A stretch of 64,000 bases of DNA from Fragilariopsis cylindrus CCMP1102 (taxonomy: Eukaryota > Bacillariophyta > Bacillariophyceae > Bacillariales > Bacillariaceae), in contig FMBT01000290.1 of NCBI GenBank assembly GCA_900095095.1, positions 744,001 through 808,000 on the forward strand, written 5' to 3'. This document shows, in pieces, positions 18,539 to 30,440 of the stretch. The notes under the pieces are model-generated. The model had not been told where the DNA came from. It worked only from the letters and a program-made list of their open reading frames with translations, and did no database searches. A program made the position numbers and the translations under genes. Each line of letters begins with the position of its first letter. Position 1 is the stretch's first letter.

Positions 18539-21500
18539 TTAAGATAGGGATTGTTCTGGTAGCGTTTCCACAAAATCCAGTAGCTCGTTGCATCGATTGA
18601 CAATATTATTTTCGCTAATGCGTGCGCTTAGTGGTTGCGTTACAGGAAGCGAGGGATTGGCCACTTCTTCTATATGTGAAGAGACAGACGTCGTTTCTTC
18701 GTCGTCACCAACGACAACACTTCCATCTCGCATGTTTCTAACGTCCAATAATAATGGACAGCAAGATATTCTCGTACCACTTAGCTCCAGCAATGGCCTT
18801 CTTAAGATATCACAATCAATCCGCATGATACTCTTGAGACATTCCATGGTCAGATCTTGAATAGTTTCATCGTCATTCCTTTCTACAACATTATCATCTA
18901 GTAGAGGTAGAAGAGTAAATCCGATAGGACCCAATACTTTATAGACAGCTTTACCGCAATCTTCCTGTTGAATTACACGATTGAGGCATGTTAGGATCGC
19001 AATGATTAATTGTCGTTCCGTGTCACTTAATTGAAATGAGAATCTTGTCTCTAATGAACGTAAAAGGGGCACAGCGGGTGTCGCTTCTCGTATTGTAGCA
19101 GATGGTGGTGTGGAATGCACGTAGTTGTGATGTTGGAGTGTACCTGCAATAGTAGCAGTTCCTACAAATGGTGCTGAGTGTGAATCTAGCGGTGGTGGTT
19201 GCCGTTGCAATTGTTCTAACAAATTTTCTAAATGACAAGCCATGACGGGCCAAACATCATTCCGGAAACGTTCAGCAAAGAAATCTCCACTGCATTCACA
19301 CATCGTACCAATCAATATAAATAACTTAGTTAGAAATATTCGTTGTATTCCAACATCGTAAGTTCCACCACCACCATTGTTCGATGATGCCATGCTATTG
19401 TTGTTGTTGCTGTTGTTGTGATCCAAAACGAGAAATACCGATGAATGGTTATGCTGACTCTTCTTTGAAAGTAAGATTTCTTCTGAAAGAGTTCTAAGAC
19501 GTGCACGGATAGACGGCCACGAATCTGCAACTTGTCGGAGTACAGAATTCTTGATGAGATTTTTATCATCACTTGGATCCTATCAGTACAGTAGTAGATA
19601 GTCGTTAGAGAAAAAAAAAAAGTAGGATATAAAAACAATTCAGTTGCACGAGGATGAGTATATTTTCTAGATAGAGATCTCTGTTGACCATCGAGGCATG
19701 ATCAATGTTATACTTACATCGTGCTCACTTCCGACAAATGCAAGAAATTTGAAAGCAATAGTCAGAGCGTCGCATGCCGATATTCGACTTTCCAATTTTT
19801 TGTATGATAACAGGTAGCAATCTCGTGCAATTAATTTTGGGAACAGTGTTATGTCTACCTCAGTTACATCTAATAATCTTCCTCTTCCTCCTTCCCCCAA
19901 TTCTTCTGCCTGATCACAATCTGAACTATCAACTGTGAAAATAGTTGCAGATTGATCGTCTAAAGGAGGGACCTTACGGAATTTTGATAGCTCGTGGAGC
20001 CACGGCTGCTTCGAATCTTTTTCTAGATTCTTCATTTTGTGCGAGTACGTAACATCCTTCTTCACCTTAAACAGGAACAAAAAGTAATTAAAGAATGCCT
20101 TGTGGAGAGAACACACGATTTTGACATCGTCGTCAACTAGGACCTTTTGTAGGAAAAGATGATCCAAGCGATAATCTATTAGAGAGATGAGGTCGACCAT
20201 ACTAGCTTTTCCACCTTTCGGAGAAGAATAAGATCTTCCTTCGCCGTTGCCTTTATTGTTGATTCGGGCTATCATTTCCAGTGTCCATCTGGTAGTATTA
20301 GTAACAGACAGGATTTCTTCTGCATCTTTGCGACTCGGGATCCTAGACCCACCAGGCAAACGTAGTCTACCAACCATTGATGCTATTAACTGGTTCTGTT
20401 CGGCATAAATCAGATCTTCTGTGCTCTTGAACCCACATGACAGGCTCATTACCTTAAGAGTCGAAAGACCAGAATTTTGAACTGCCAACATCGATTCTCC
20501 GTGAATGATCTTATCTACAACTGGGTATAGTATAGTGGACAGCATACTTTCGGCATCCTGTCGTAGAACTTCACAGAAAGTTCCAATCAGTTCCAAAAGC
20601 AAAACCACAACAACTGTATTCTTCTGTAAAATCTGCGACGTCAATGCCTCATTCACCGTGGCGAGCCGATTTTCGGTGGGAAGATTCCAAAGTGAAGAAT
20701 CGACTAATAATGGTAGAATAGACGATGCAAGAGATTGTAATATTCGACTCCTTCTCTTCCTTTTTTTGGACGACGATTCATAGGCCTGCCGCTGATGTTG
20801 CTCTGTATTAGTACTAGTACTAGTATCAGTATTAGAATTAGTAGAAAACGAACCCAACAATACCTCCCGTGCCACGACTAGACTCCCTATCCATTCATGC
20901 AACCATCCTACGAATGAATTGTTATCATCTGTCGAATGATACGACGTTGGCATTTGAAAACTAGCTTCGATCAAATCGGATATGATTTCATCAACAAAAA
21001 TAGCTCCATGCTTTGGACCCAGTAACTTCCCCAAAGTTTGTAGGATATCTCTCCCCAGTGATGATGAATCGATATTATTAAGATGCCGAAGTTGTATTAT
21101 AGACGATGATGCCTGATGGTGGATGTCATCTGCCAACACGACAGGTGCCAATGTTCTTCTGTCATTCACCGAATCTAGCTCTACATCAAGTAGTTCTACC
21201 GATGAGTGATTGATTGATTGATGTACAAAATAAGGGGGAAGGAGAGAGAAAGAAAGAAGGAAAGAGAGAATACGATATACATTAGTAGCAATTTTGACGT
21301 CGTTTCTGTCAATCGCTTTTGAAAAAAAAAAATGATTGATAATCATAAAAACTTAATTTTTTTAACTTACGAATCAAACTTCGTCGAAGGTTTGTAGATG
21401 ATACCAATGCACTACTGATCTTATCATTATCTTCTTTTCGGCTGCTGCTGCTGCTGCTGCTGCTGCCATTGTTGTCAGTATTGACGAGACATTGTAAATA

Positions 21501-23484
21501 ACCATCCAATAAGTTTAGTTGTATTCTAAGTTCCGTACCATTACCCTGATGTACAAGCGTCGATAGTTTTTGTACCAATTCAATTATTCGTGATACCATC
21601 CAAAATGAAGAAGAATATTCTTCTTTCCCACCTCCATCATCCCCAACATAACGACTTTCTATGTATTCCTTTATAATCTTTCTGGCAGATGATATTACGA
21701 TTTTATTCGGATCTCTTTGAAAAGCCATGCATATTTCAAACGGTATTCGTTCCATAATAATAATATTATTAGATTGACTATTATTATTTTCCTCACTGTT
21801 GCTGCTGTTGTTGTTGCTATTGTTGCCGTTATCATGAGAAGAAGAAGAAGAAGAAGAAGCCGACGAATACACCACCTGCTTCAGTTGCTTATTCAGTTGC
21901 TTATTCAGTTGCTTATTCTGTTGCTGTTGCCAGCAATATCGTGGTGTATCTATAAGGATAACACGACATAGTATTAAAACTTGTTTACGTATATTATCGG
22001 ATGATGAAATTGACATTTGTCTCAATAAAATAATTATGGGTCCAACAATTCTTTTCCGTATTTGACATAAAAAAGTAGAGAATTCATTATTATTCTTATT
22101 CTTATTCTTACTATTGCTGCTGTTTGTAATATCATCTTCTTGATTATTTTTCTTCTTCAATGACGACGACGACGATGATGATTGCTGCTGATGTTGTTGT
22201 TGATCTTCGTTTTTACTACCGTCATCATCATTGCTACTTTTATTGTTATTGTTGTTGATTTTAGAGGCTGCAACCATCGACGTGAGTCTTAGTAATAAAT
22301 CATCATTGTTGGTACTACTTGCAGTAGCGTTGCTACCACCACCACCGCCTTCGTACTGGTGGTTGTCATCAGTATCTTCATTCGCTTTATTATTACTATA
22401 ATCATTACATAGACTTACACGTAACAATATAATCATACATTCAAGTGATAAAGTTTGACACGGAATGATGATGGAGAGTGATGATTTAGATTTAGATGCA
22501 GACCTAGATGATGATGATGATTTAGATGATGATACCATCATAATCTGTTGAAATAATGCTGTAAATACTCCAGGAAATACAGACCTCCAAAATAATGATG
22601 CTGACGATAATGACGATAATGACGATATCTTGTTGTTGCTGTTACTGCTGTTGTTGCAGTTGTTGCTGCTGTCGTTGTTGCTGTTGTTAGTAGTGATTTG
22701 TAGTAGTGATAAAAGCGTATTAAGTGCAGCACGATGTACTCGTGATGAAAAGAACGGACATGGACCATCGTTGTTCCTATTTGTAGTAGTAGTACTACTT
22801 GTACTTGCAGCCAAAAATGCAGTAATACAATCCACTAATCTCATTAATAATGTTCCATGCCAAGCATCATTTAATAACAATAAGGATGATGATATACTAC
22901 TTTGATCATCATCATCATTATCATCATTATCATTCTTCTTCTCATCGGTCTTATTATTCTTATTAAAACTTATAAGTATAGTCTGTACGGTATTCAGAAT
23001 TGTGACCCATGAATCACTACCATCATCTAAGGAGGATGATGAATTATTCTTTTGGTCGTCCATCTTTTTCGATTTCACAATAATGTTTGAATAGGATGGC
23101 ATAGAATTAATTAATGCTATCAGATATTTAATTAAATAGTCATTTTTAAGTAGACAACGCCTATTATCTACAACTCCGTTCGTTATAGTCGCTATTGGTG
23201 TTGTTGTTGTTGTTGTTGTTGTTTCATTCACATAAATCTGTATAGCTAAAGCTGCTGCACGATATAATTTATATAGATATGATTGTCGTATAATAATCTT
23301 TTGTTTATGTCTTGCTTGTTGTTGTTGTTGTTGTTGCTGAGATGATATTTCATCGTCATCTTTGTCATTGTCATGAGAATCTGAATATTGTACAACCACA
23401 AGTATTTCCTTTAATGGAAGATGAAATATTGCAGTTAAGGGTAATGTAATATAATCAGCTAATACACATAATACATTCGCACGC

Positions 23485-23515
<31 letters not shown>

Positions 23516-23903
23516 CTGCATGTGCCTGTGAATGCGCCTGTGTTTGTTGTTGCATTGATTGTGATAATGATTCTAATTCAATAACAATATTATTCATAAG
23601 AAAAATAAACTTACTTTCTTCGCCATTGTTATCCTCAGACTCAGACTCAGACTCAAACTCAGATTCAGACGAGTCCTCACTTTCACTTTTTAGTAATAGA
23701 TTTGGTAGTAAACTTTTTAATTCAGTTAATTTTTCAAGAAGTGATTTAAGTACTGGATCAAGTTGATTAAATAATATTGCAAAAATGTCCTTACTATCCT
23801 TCATCATCGTAGATTGTTGTTGTTGCTGTTGTGCTAACGATGACGACGGTGATGGTGACGACGACGGTACAGGCGCCATACTAGTTTTCGTTTCTGCTAC
23901 CAT
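18539..23903 (-). CDS. TTI1-like HEAT-repeat protein (TELO2-interacting protein 1)
   Basis: Three exons: 23903-21371, 21195-19718 and 19579-18539, with introns of 175 and 138 nt (both GTAAGT donors); the sum is an exact 1,683 codons. The junctions restore RRSLIQLLDVELD and GSEHDDPSDDKNLIKNSV. The protein is a long helical array; its C-terminus, with GDFFAERFRNDVWPVM followed by LETRFSFQLSDTERQLIIAIL, resembles the end of TTI1. In other eukaryotes TTI1 works with TEL2 and TTI2 to mature PIKK kinases (TOR, ATM, ATR) with HSP90 in the cytosol. It is much longer than human TTI1 (about 1,090 residues) because of Asn/Ser/Gln/Asp runs in exon 1. Alternative: another HEAT-repeat family. Confidence 0.6.
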
Positions 23904-24677
23904 GTTATCGATTTGATTTGATCTGATACGATCCGATTCAATTCAATCCTCGCTCGTCCTCACTGCGCTACTTTGCAATGCTGCTACGTTACCGTAATCT
24001 TGTTGCTAAGGACTCTCTCTCTCTCTCTAAATGATGAGTTAATCAATCAATCAATCTGCACCACCTTCCCCCCTCTGAAAAGCCAACAGTCAGCCTACTA
24101 CTACTATTACTACTAGTAGGACTGATTTTAATCCTATATTTGTTTTTCTATTTGTCTTTTATCCTTTGAGGTACCCTTTCTCACTTCTCCGCCGTCTTCC
24201 TCTTGGATTGTGTTGTCGCTTATTGCTCAAGCTTTTTTTTTTGCTTATTAGTTTTAATCACGCATCACGCAATTCCACGACTGGATATATTGTCAAACGT
24301 GGCTATGTATGCGTACTAGTAGTACTTCCCTCGTACGTTATTAGCGATCCGATGACCAACCCGAAGATTCGAAATTCCATAGATCGTTATTTCGTATTTT
24401 GTATTCTTGGAATACACCACGTTTCTTGCTTCACAAAGTAGTTCGAAAGTGGTGTGTACCGTTATGCATCGGCTCACCATGAATCTTGAATCTTGAACGA
24501 TAAGGCTTCGTAGCGGACATCCTACACACACACACATACAAAGACTATCTATAGAAACACTGTACGAATCGAATCGAATCCAGTAAGAAGGATTCTTGGT
24601 AGAACTTGCTAACGGCAAAAAGAGAGAAAAAGAATTGGTACTGTCAAGCTAGCTAGCTAGTGATAAGGAAGAAGAAG
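23904..24677. other. divergent upstream region
   Basis: Spacer between the TTI1-like gene and the patatin-like gene, which are transcribed away from each other. Contains a CT microsatellite (about 24015-24028). No gene seen. Confidence 0.45.
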
Positions 24678-26560
24678 ATGATCATGATGAGGAGCTTAAT
24701 AATAATGAAGAATCGTCACAACTGCAAACATCACCATTCTTGTCATTGCTGCAATACTACTTGTACTACGATAACCACTAAGAAGTCCTGTTTTTTGATA
24801 GTAGTAGAAGTAATAACAATGATGATGCTATTACCACATTTACTACCATTAGTATATGCAAGTAACACTTTTACTAATATTGACAATCATAATACACCAA
24901 CAATCACAACAGCCACTAATACTGCCACTGCCACTATCAGTACAGCAGCAACAACAACAACAACTCTTCGTGAATTTTTAATGCAGCACGACGACAACCA
25001 CGACGGTAGTAGTAGTAGTAGTGATGAAAATGAAAATGATGATGCTGGTGGTGTTTATCTTGCAATGGCACCAGCATTTTTTGGTTTTTATGGTTACTTT
25101 GGTGCCTTGGGTGGTATTGAAGATGCATTATTTCCAGTCGTTTCAGTTCCAGTTCCAGCAGCAGAAAGTATTGACGAGGAAAATGATAAAGATGAGTATG
25201 GTAATACTATATCATTATTAATAAAAAATAATATCATAAAAGGTGTATCAGGTGCATCCTCTGGTGCAATGGCTGCTGTTTTATTAGCAGGTAAGTAAAA
25301 GAGAAACAGATGATAATAGAATGAAATAAAGAAAGCAAACGGTAGTTTACGGTACTCACTCACTCAAATACAATGTTTTCGGATTGGCGTTTTCTGAAAA
25401 TCGTTTACATTCTCTCTCTCTCTTTTTTTTTTAATAATACTAATACAAAATTAATTTAAGCTGGTATATCACCAAATGTTGCATCCAAATTTGTTTCCAC
25501 GTTGGAATTAAAACATTTTGATGATTGGTTTGGTTTAGGTTCATTAATGAAAGGTGATAAATTTGAATCTCTTATGCATGATTTTATTTTATCATCGTCA
25601 CCGATTATTATCAACAAAAATGATAATAGTAATGATAGTGATAACAGCAACAACACCAATTCTATTACTGCTACTATACCAAAACGACAACGACAACTAC
25701 AGTTGCACTTTGAGGAGGCATATATACCTGTTGCTATATCTGTCACTGATATATTACCTAACTATGGCAGTACTGCTACTTCTACTGGTACATTATCATT
25801 ATCATTCTGGAATCCATGGTCCTATTTTTATGCATCATTACCAAAACCAAAAATAATAAAAGAAGGACCGATGTCACGTGCTGTTCGAGCCTCCGCATGT
25901 TTTCCTGGTCTATTTCAACCAGTTGGTTGGATTGATTACTATACTAGTAGTAATAGTAATGGTAACAATAATCATGAGAACAATCACAATAACGATAATA
26001 GTAATAACAGCAACGATAGTAATAATAATAATCATGACTTTTCACTTTTAATTGATGGTGGAATTTTTGATTGGGCAGGATATAATGGTTTGAAAGAAAT
26101 TATTAATACAAAATCAGCAACAATCCCAACAGCGACAACTAATAGCAACAGCAACAGCAATAGCAATAGTAACAAAATACGAGTATTGAATATGGTAATG
26201 GGTGGATTTGGAACACACCCGCACGGACCATTAGAAATGACGAATGAATTATTCTCATCGTCCGAATCACAAGATTCGGACCATTCGTCAACAACTAGTA
26301 TTGATTCAGTTCTATCATTGTCAATAATTAATTTACCAAGTTGTGGTCCATTTTCCATGTCGAATGGACCAATTGCTATTAATGCAGCAAAGAATGTTAT
26401 ACGTGATATAATGGATCGTCCAATACAATCAATGCCAATAATGATGCCGTCATCATCATCATCATCAATAAACGAGAATAATGATAACGAGAATGATGAT
26501 AGTAGGAGCGGTAGTAGCCATCACTATTTCTTAGAAATTGATGCATCATCCTACTATTAG
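24678..26560 (+). CDS. patatin-like phospholipase/acyl hydrolase
   Basis: Exons 24678-25290 and 25461-26560 join over a GTAAGT-TTTAAG intron to give 570 residues (LLAGK becomes LLAAGISPNVASKF). A hydrophobic segment at about residues 40-65 suggests a signal peptide or anchor after a Cys/His-rich start. The patatin fold is seen as FFGFYGYFGALGGIE (oxyanion-type Gly-rich loop), the nucleophile elbow GASSG near residue 192, VRASACFPGLFQPV, and the catalytic DGG in LLIDGGIFDWAGY near residue 402, so both dyad residues are present. Asn/Ser inserts interrupt the fold. It probably hydrolyses acyl lipids in an endomembrane or organelle compartment. Confidence 0.8.
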
Positions 26561-26840
26561 GTACAGTAGTAACTGCACGAATTTAACGGCAGGAACAACT
26601 ACCATCATGCATGGATGAATTGAATTGAATTGAATTGAATTGAATTGAATTGAATTGAATTGAATTGAATTGAATTGAATTGAATGGCAACTAAACTAGC
26701 TAGAATACGAACTGTAAATGAACTTTTATCGTTAAAATCAAATCAATCACAACGAAAATCTTTCTAGTTTGCCGTAGAACTATTATGGATTAAAACGACT
26801 ACTTCTCTTAGGTCCCCGTCACAGTTTTTGCTCCCCCCGT
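26561..26840. other. intergenic with pentanucleotide satellite
   Basis: Between convergent genes. The only feature is the TTGAA array at 26615-26685. Confidence 0.5.
26615..26685. repeat. (TTGAA)14 microsatellite
   Basis: About 14 perfect pentamer units, 55 bases after the patatin-like stop codon. Confidence 0.95.
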
Positions 26841-28400
26841 TTACACAACTTCCTTTTCATGGTATTCATTTTTACTAGTAATAGTAGCCTTGTCGTCGTC
26901 GTCCTCCTTTTCTGTCTCAGCTTCTATTTCTGTTTCTGCTTTTGCAAGTAATGCTTCCTCTTTTTCTGTCTCAGCTTCTATTTCTGTTTCTGCTTTTGCA
27001 AATAATGCTTCCTCTCTTTCTGTCTCAGCTTCTACTTCTTCTTCTGCTTTTGCAAGTAATGCTTCCTCTTTTTCTGTTTCAACTTTCTCAGCTAAGAACT
27101 TGTTTCTTTTACGTTTACGTGATTGAAATTTTGAAAATGGTTTATGAAGGGCATTATATAATCGTTTTACTTTTAATGGACCCATACCAATACATAATGA
27201 TAATTCATCAGGTGATGCTGTTGCTATTGATTTTATGGAACCAAATGTATTCCATAATGTAATTGAATCTGTTTTATTGACACCCCCGATACCTTTATGT
27301 CCTGATATTAAAAAATCGGTGACACGATCCACAATATTCGTGGATTCTTTTTTAGTGATACAGGATATATCATGTGTCTTACCATCTTTGGATTTATAGG
27401 TTTCTAAATAACGTGCCAATTCAATTTCTGACCAACACAAAATAACGGTAAAATTTTGTCGTACACCAATTAAATTTAATTGTTGTATGGAATTTGTATT
27501 ATCATCGATATCGACTAATACAAATAATAGACGTAATTTAAAATCTTTATTTAATTCACTAATACGTTTATGTATATAATGGGGATGTAATTTGTGATAT
27601 TTAATACTTAAAAATAAACCACATGTGGTGGGACCCATAATATAATCTGGTATCATTGTCGAATAGGCGATTGGTACATTTTTGATGAGAGATAATACTG
27701 TATTACCTCTTTGTTTGGGACTGACATATAAGACATGTGGTTGTAACATCGTATGATGGATACGTATATCAGTAGTGGCATTGGCATTGGCATTGGCACT
27801 GGCACTAGGTGCGGTTCTTGTAGATGACGTAGAAGTAGCTGTATTAGTTAAAGCACCGCCGCCGTCACGATTACCACCGCCATCACCATGTCTACTGCTA
27901 CTTGCACCTGCAAAACCTGCAGTAGTAGTAGCAGTGGACGTAGCATTATTGTCGTTGTTGTTACTATTCTGATTCTTATTATTGTTTTTCGCCTTTTTCG
28001 CTTTCTTTTTAGACAATGATGGTTTTGATGAAGATGAATCTTTTTTCTTCAGTTCTTGAAATGAATCAGATGCTCTACGAAAATTTGGTGTATCATCAAT
28101 GGAATTAAATGCTTGTGAAAAACTTCCAGCAACAAAGGACAAATTATCTGTACCGAATACATTGTCACTAATACCGCTGCTGCTGCCAAAATTGTTGTTA
28201 TTATTGTTGCTGTTGTTGTTGTTGTTCGTACAGCTTTTATTTTTGTTACTGGGAGCATATGCAAATGATTGTTTTGATGGTGGTGGTGGCGGTGGAGCTT
28301 TACGCTTCTTTGCGTACGGATTACATACAACCTTCTTATTTGGTTGTGCTACTACCCCTGCTGACGCCATTTTTGGATGATTATTATTAGTGCTGCTCAT
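26841..28400 (-). CDS. ERCC1: DNA excision repair protein ERCC1
   Basis: Predicted 519 residues, one exon. A long Ser/Asn-rich N-terminus (about 1-205) is followed by the ERCC1 central domain, with VSPKQRGNTVLSLIKNVP, DYIMGPTTCGLFLSIKYHKLHP and IHKRISEL, all close to animal and plant ERCC1. Then comes the tandem helix-hairpin-helix region (SVNKTDS-like GVNKTDSITLW, FGSIKSIATAS, CIGMGPLKVKRLYNALHKPF). ERCC1 is the non-catalytic partner of XPF in the structure-specific nuclease of nucleotide-excision and interstrand-crosslink repair. The C-terminus is unusual: about 90 extra residues of acidic repeats with ETEKEEALLAKAE units. A basic RKRKRNK just before the tail may serve nuclear import. Confidence 0.95.
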   Translation of the reverse strand: MSSTNNNHPKMASAGVVAQPNKKVVCNPYAKKRKAPPPPPPSKQSFAYAPSNKNKSCTNNNNNSNNNNNNFGSSSGISDNVFGTDNLSFVAGSFSQAFNSIDDTPNFRRASDSFQELKKKDSSSSKPSLSKKKAKKAKNNNKNQNSNNNDNNATSTATTTAGFAGASSSRHGDGGGNRDGGGALTNTATSTSSTRTAPSASANANANATTDIRIHHTMLQPHVLYVSPKQRGNTVLSLIKNVPIAYSTMIPDYIMGPTTCGLFLSIKYHKLHPHYIHKRISELNKDFKLRLLFVLVDIDDNTNSIQQLNLIGVRQNFTVILCWSEIELARYLETYKSKDGKTHDISCITKKESTNIVDRVTDFLISGHKGIGGVNKTDSITLWNTFGSIKSIATASPDELSLCIGMGPLKVKRLYNALHKPFSKFQSRKRKRNKFLAEKVETEKEEALLAKAEEEVEAETEREEALFAKAETEIEAETEKEEALLAKAETEIEAETEKEDDDDKATITSKNEYHEKEVV

Positions 28401-29429
28401 CTTATTTTATTTTTTTTTCGCTCAACACTCTTTCTCGCTCGCTCTCTTTCTACTCTATCTCTATCTCTCCTACTCTCGGTTTGCGTCCTTTGCTTCGACT
28501 AATAGACGTTAGTTGACCACACTTTTCTCTGTCACCAATATAGATAGAGAATAAAATTCAACACTTGCTTCGTTGATACTTGCTTACTTGCGCTATTGCT
28601 TTGTCTCTCTGTTATTCTGTTGTTATTATTGTGTCGCTCAAATAATGAAGATGATCGAAATGAATTCGAAAGAAATCACTTCACAGCAGAAACAAGCAAA
28701 TGGAAATCTCAGCACACAATATATTGATAAATAGTGAAGACTAATTTAGCGCTCTGACTTTTTTCCATTAGTATCATCCTACTAGTACGACCGTATTATA
28801 GTATAGTATGTTAAGACTTAAGTCGAGTGAGTCGAGTCGTACTTTGAATCTCTTTCCTCGCTGTGCTTTGTGTTGTGTGTGCTAGTATGTGTATCGAACA
28901 TTCTACAGTACTTGATACTTCTACTAGGAGTGTCAACAAAAGATTGGATGTTGGGTCTTGGGTCAATCGTATCAAAATAAATGTTATAGCTATCAATAAC
29001 GGAAAGTGATCTAATTGAGAGTCGTAGTACACCATCTCGTTATACATACATACTAGCCAAGCAGGAAGATTTACGTTTTAGTTCGCTTTTTAGAATTCAA
29101 GTTCATTCCGATTTATTCATTTATTTATTCATTCATTCAGATTCATTCATTCATTAAATTGGAGTTGTGTCTGTCCACGTTAAATAAACAAAATCGACTT
29201 TTGACTTACTCCCGTCGAACAAAATTCCTACGAAACTATTGCACTGCCGTGCGTGTCAACGATACGATACAGCATCTATCTTGTCAAATTATATAACCCA
29301 CAGTACTGACTTTTGGTGGTGTCATAAAAAGAAAAGTAGAAAAGGAAAAAAATAACTGTTGATTATTATATTATATTATATTATTGGAAATATAAAAGGA
29401 AAAGCAAAACAGAAAACAGAAACACAAAC
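28401..29429. other. intergenic, no gene seen
   Basis: Divergent upstream region of ERCC1 and the PSI-like gene. CT-rich near 28430-28480. A 78-codon frame at 28811-29047 looks spurious. Confidence 0.45.
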
Positions 29430-30143
29430 ATGGTATATGCTTACTCACCATCGATATCATTGGGAGTTCTTCTTATTTTTACTCTTGGTACGATGATGAT
29501 AGTAAATGTAAATGCACAAAGTGACGCCGTCGTCGATAATCAAATCATGATTAATGAATGTGAAAGTAATACGTCGTGTAGAGATTGTCTATCTTCTACT
29601 AGTACCGCTACTACTACTTGTGGATGGGTCAATGGAATGGGTTGTTTAGAATCATGTAATATAATTGCTGATGTTGGTTGTTACGATATAGAAAATTTCA
29701 ATGGGAATGATGGATTAATGACAGGAGATGATATTTGTACTGTTGCTGAAAATGATATTGCTAATTCGGAATTATGTGACAGTCAAATTGATTGTACTAC
29801 ATGTATTGAAACCAGTCTTCTTGTTGCTTCTTCTTCTTGGAAACCAATTGCTGCTGCAACGACGAAATGTAAATGGTTTTCAGATATGAATTTTTGTGGT
29901 AGTGAATGTAATATGATCGGTTGTGGTGAAAGTACATGTACTACTGCTGATAGTGAAACTGATAATGAATCTTCTGACTTGATAATGGAAGCATCTGGCA
30001 CACCAGCAACAACTCCATCGTCATCGTCAGTCGACGCAGTCAAATCTTCCACTGCTGCAAAGAAGAAGTCTAATTACTCTTTGGTTTGGACAGTAACAGC
30101 AACAGCAACTTTGATGGTAGTAGTAGCATCATGCTTGCTCTAA
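29430..30143 (+). CDS. cell-surface protein with two PSI-like cysteine modules
   Basis: Predicted 237 residues. A signal peptide (about 1-30, ending NVNAQS) is followed by two Cys modules. The first has CESNTSCRDCLSS then CGWVNGMGC; the second has CDSQIDCTTCIE then CKWFSDMNFC. This C-x5-C-x2-C ... C-x-W pattern is that of plexin-semaphorin-integrin domains. A Ser/Thr linker and a C-terminal hydrophobic segment (LVWTVTATATLMVVVASCLL) suggest a membrane or GPI anchor. Likely extracellular; ligand unknown. Confidence 0.7.
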   Translation: MVYAYSPSISLGVLLIFTLGTMMIVNVNAQSDAVVDNQIMINECESNTSCRDCLSSTSTATTTCGWVNGMGCLESCNIIADVGCYDIENFNGNDGLMTGDDICTVAENDIANSELCDSQIDCTTCIETSLLVASSSWKPIAAATTKCKWFSDMNFCGSECNMIGCGESTCTTADSETDNESSDLIMEASGTPATTPSSSSVDAVKSSTAAKKKSNYSLVWTVTATATLMVVVASCLL

Positions 30144-30440
30144 AGAAAAGAAAGACTACATAACATCATATATTATCTAAATATACGTAGCCTACACGTA
30201 TAAATAAGTACTACTCGTAAAAGTGAATAATATTTTTTATTGCAACAACAAGTTTAGAAAATGAAATCAATACTACTACTAAATGTATATGTATGCCTTT
30301 ACCGTAGGATTCTGTTTTCGTTGTCGTTTTCATTCCGACTCCATTTCTCTCATTGTCGTCCATTGGTGGTCCACGTCTTACTTCTATTTCACCTCAGCCT
30401 TCATTTCTTTCAGCAATCGCTCGTGCCAAACATGAAATTT

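Noticed and set aside
21196-21370. Short 35-nt exon inside the first TTI1-like intron
   Set aside because: Splicing with it breaks the frame at the next acceptor; one intron from 21370 to 21196 keeps the frame.
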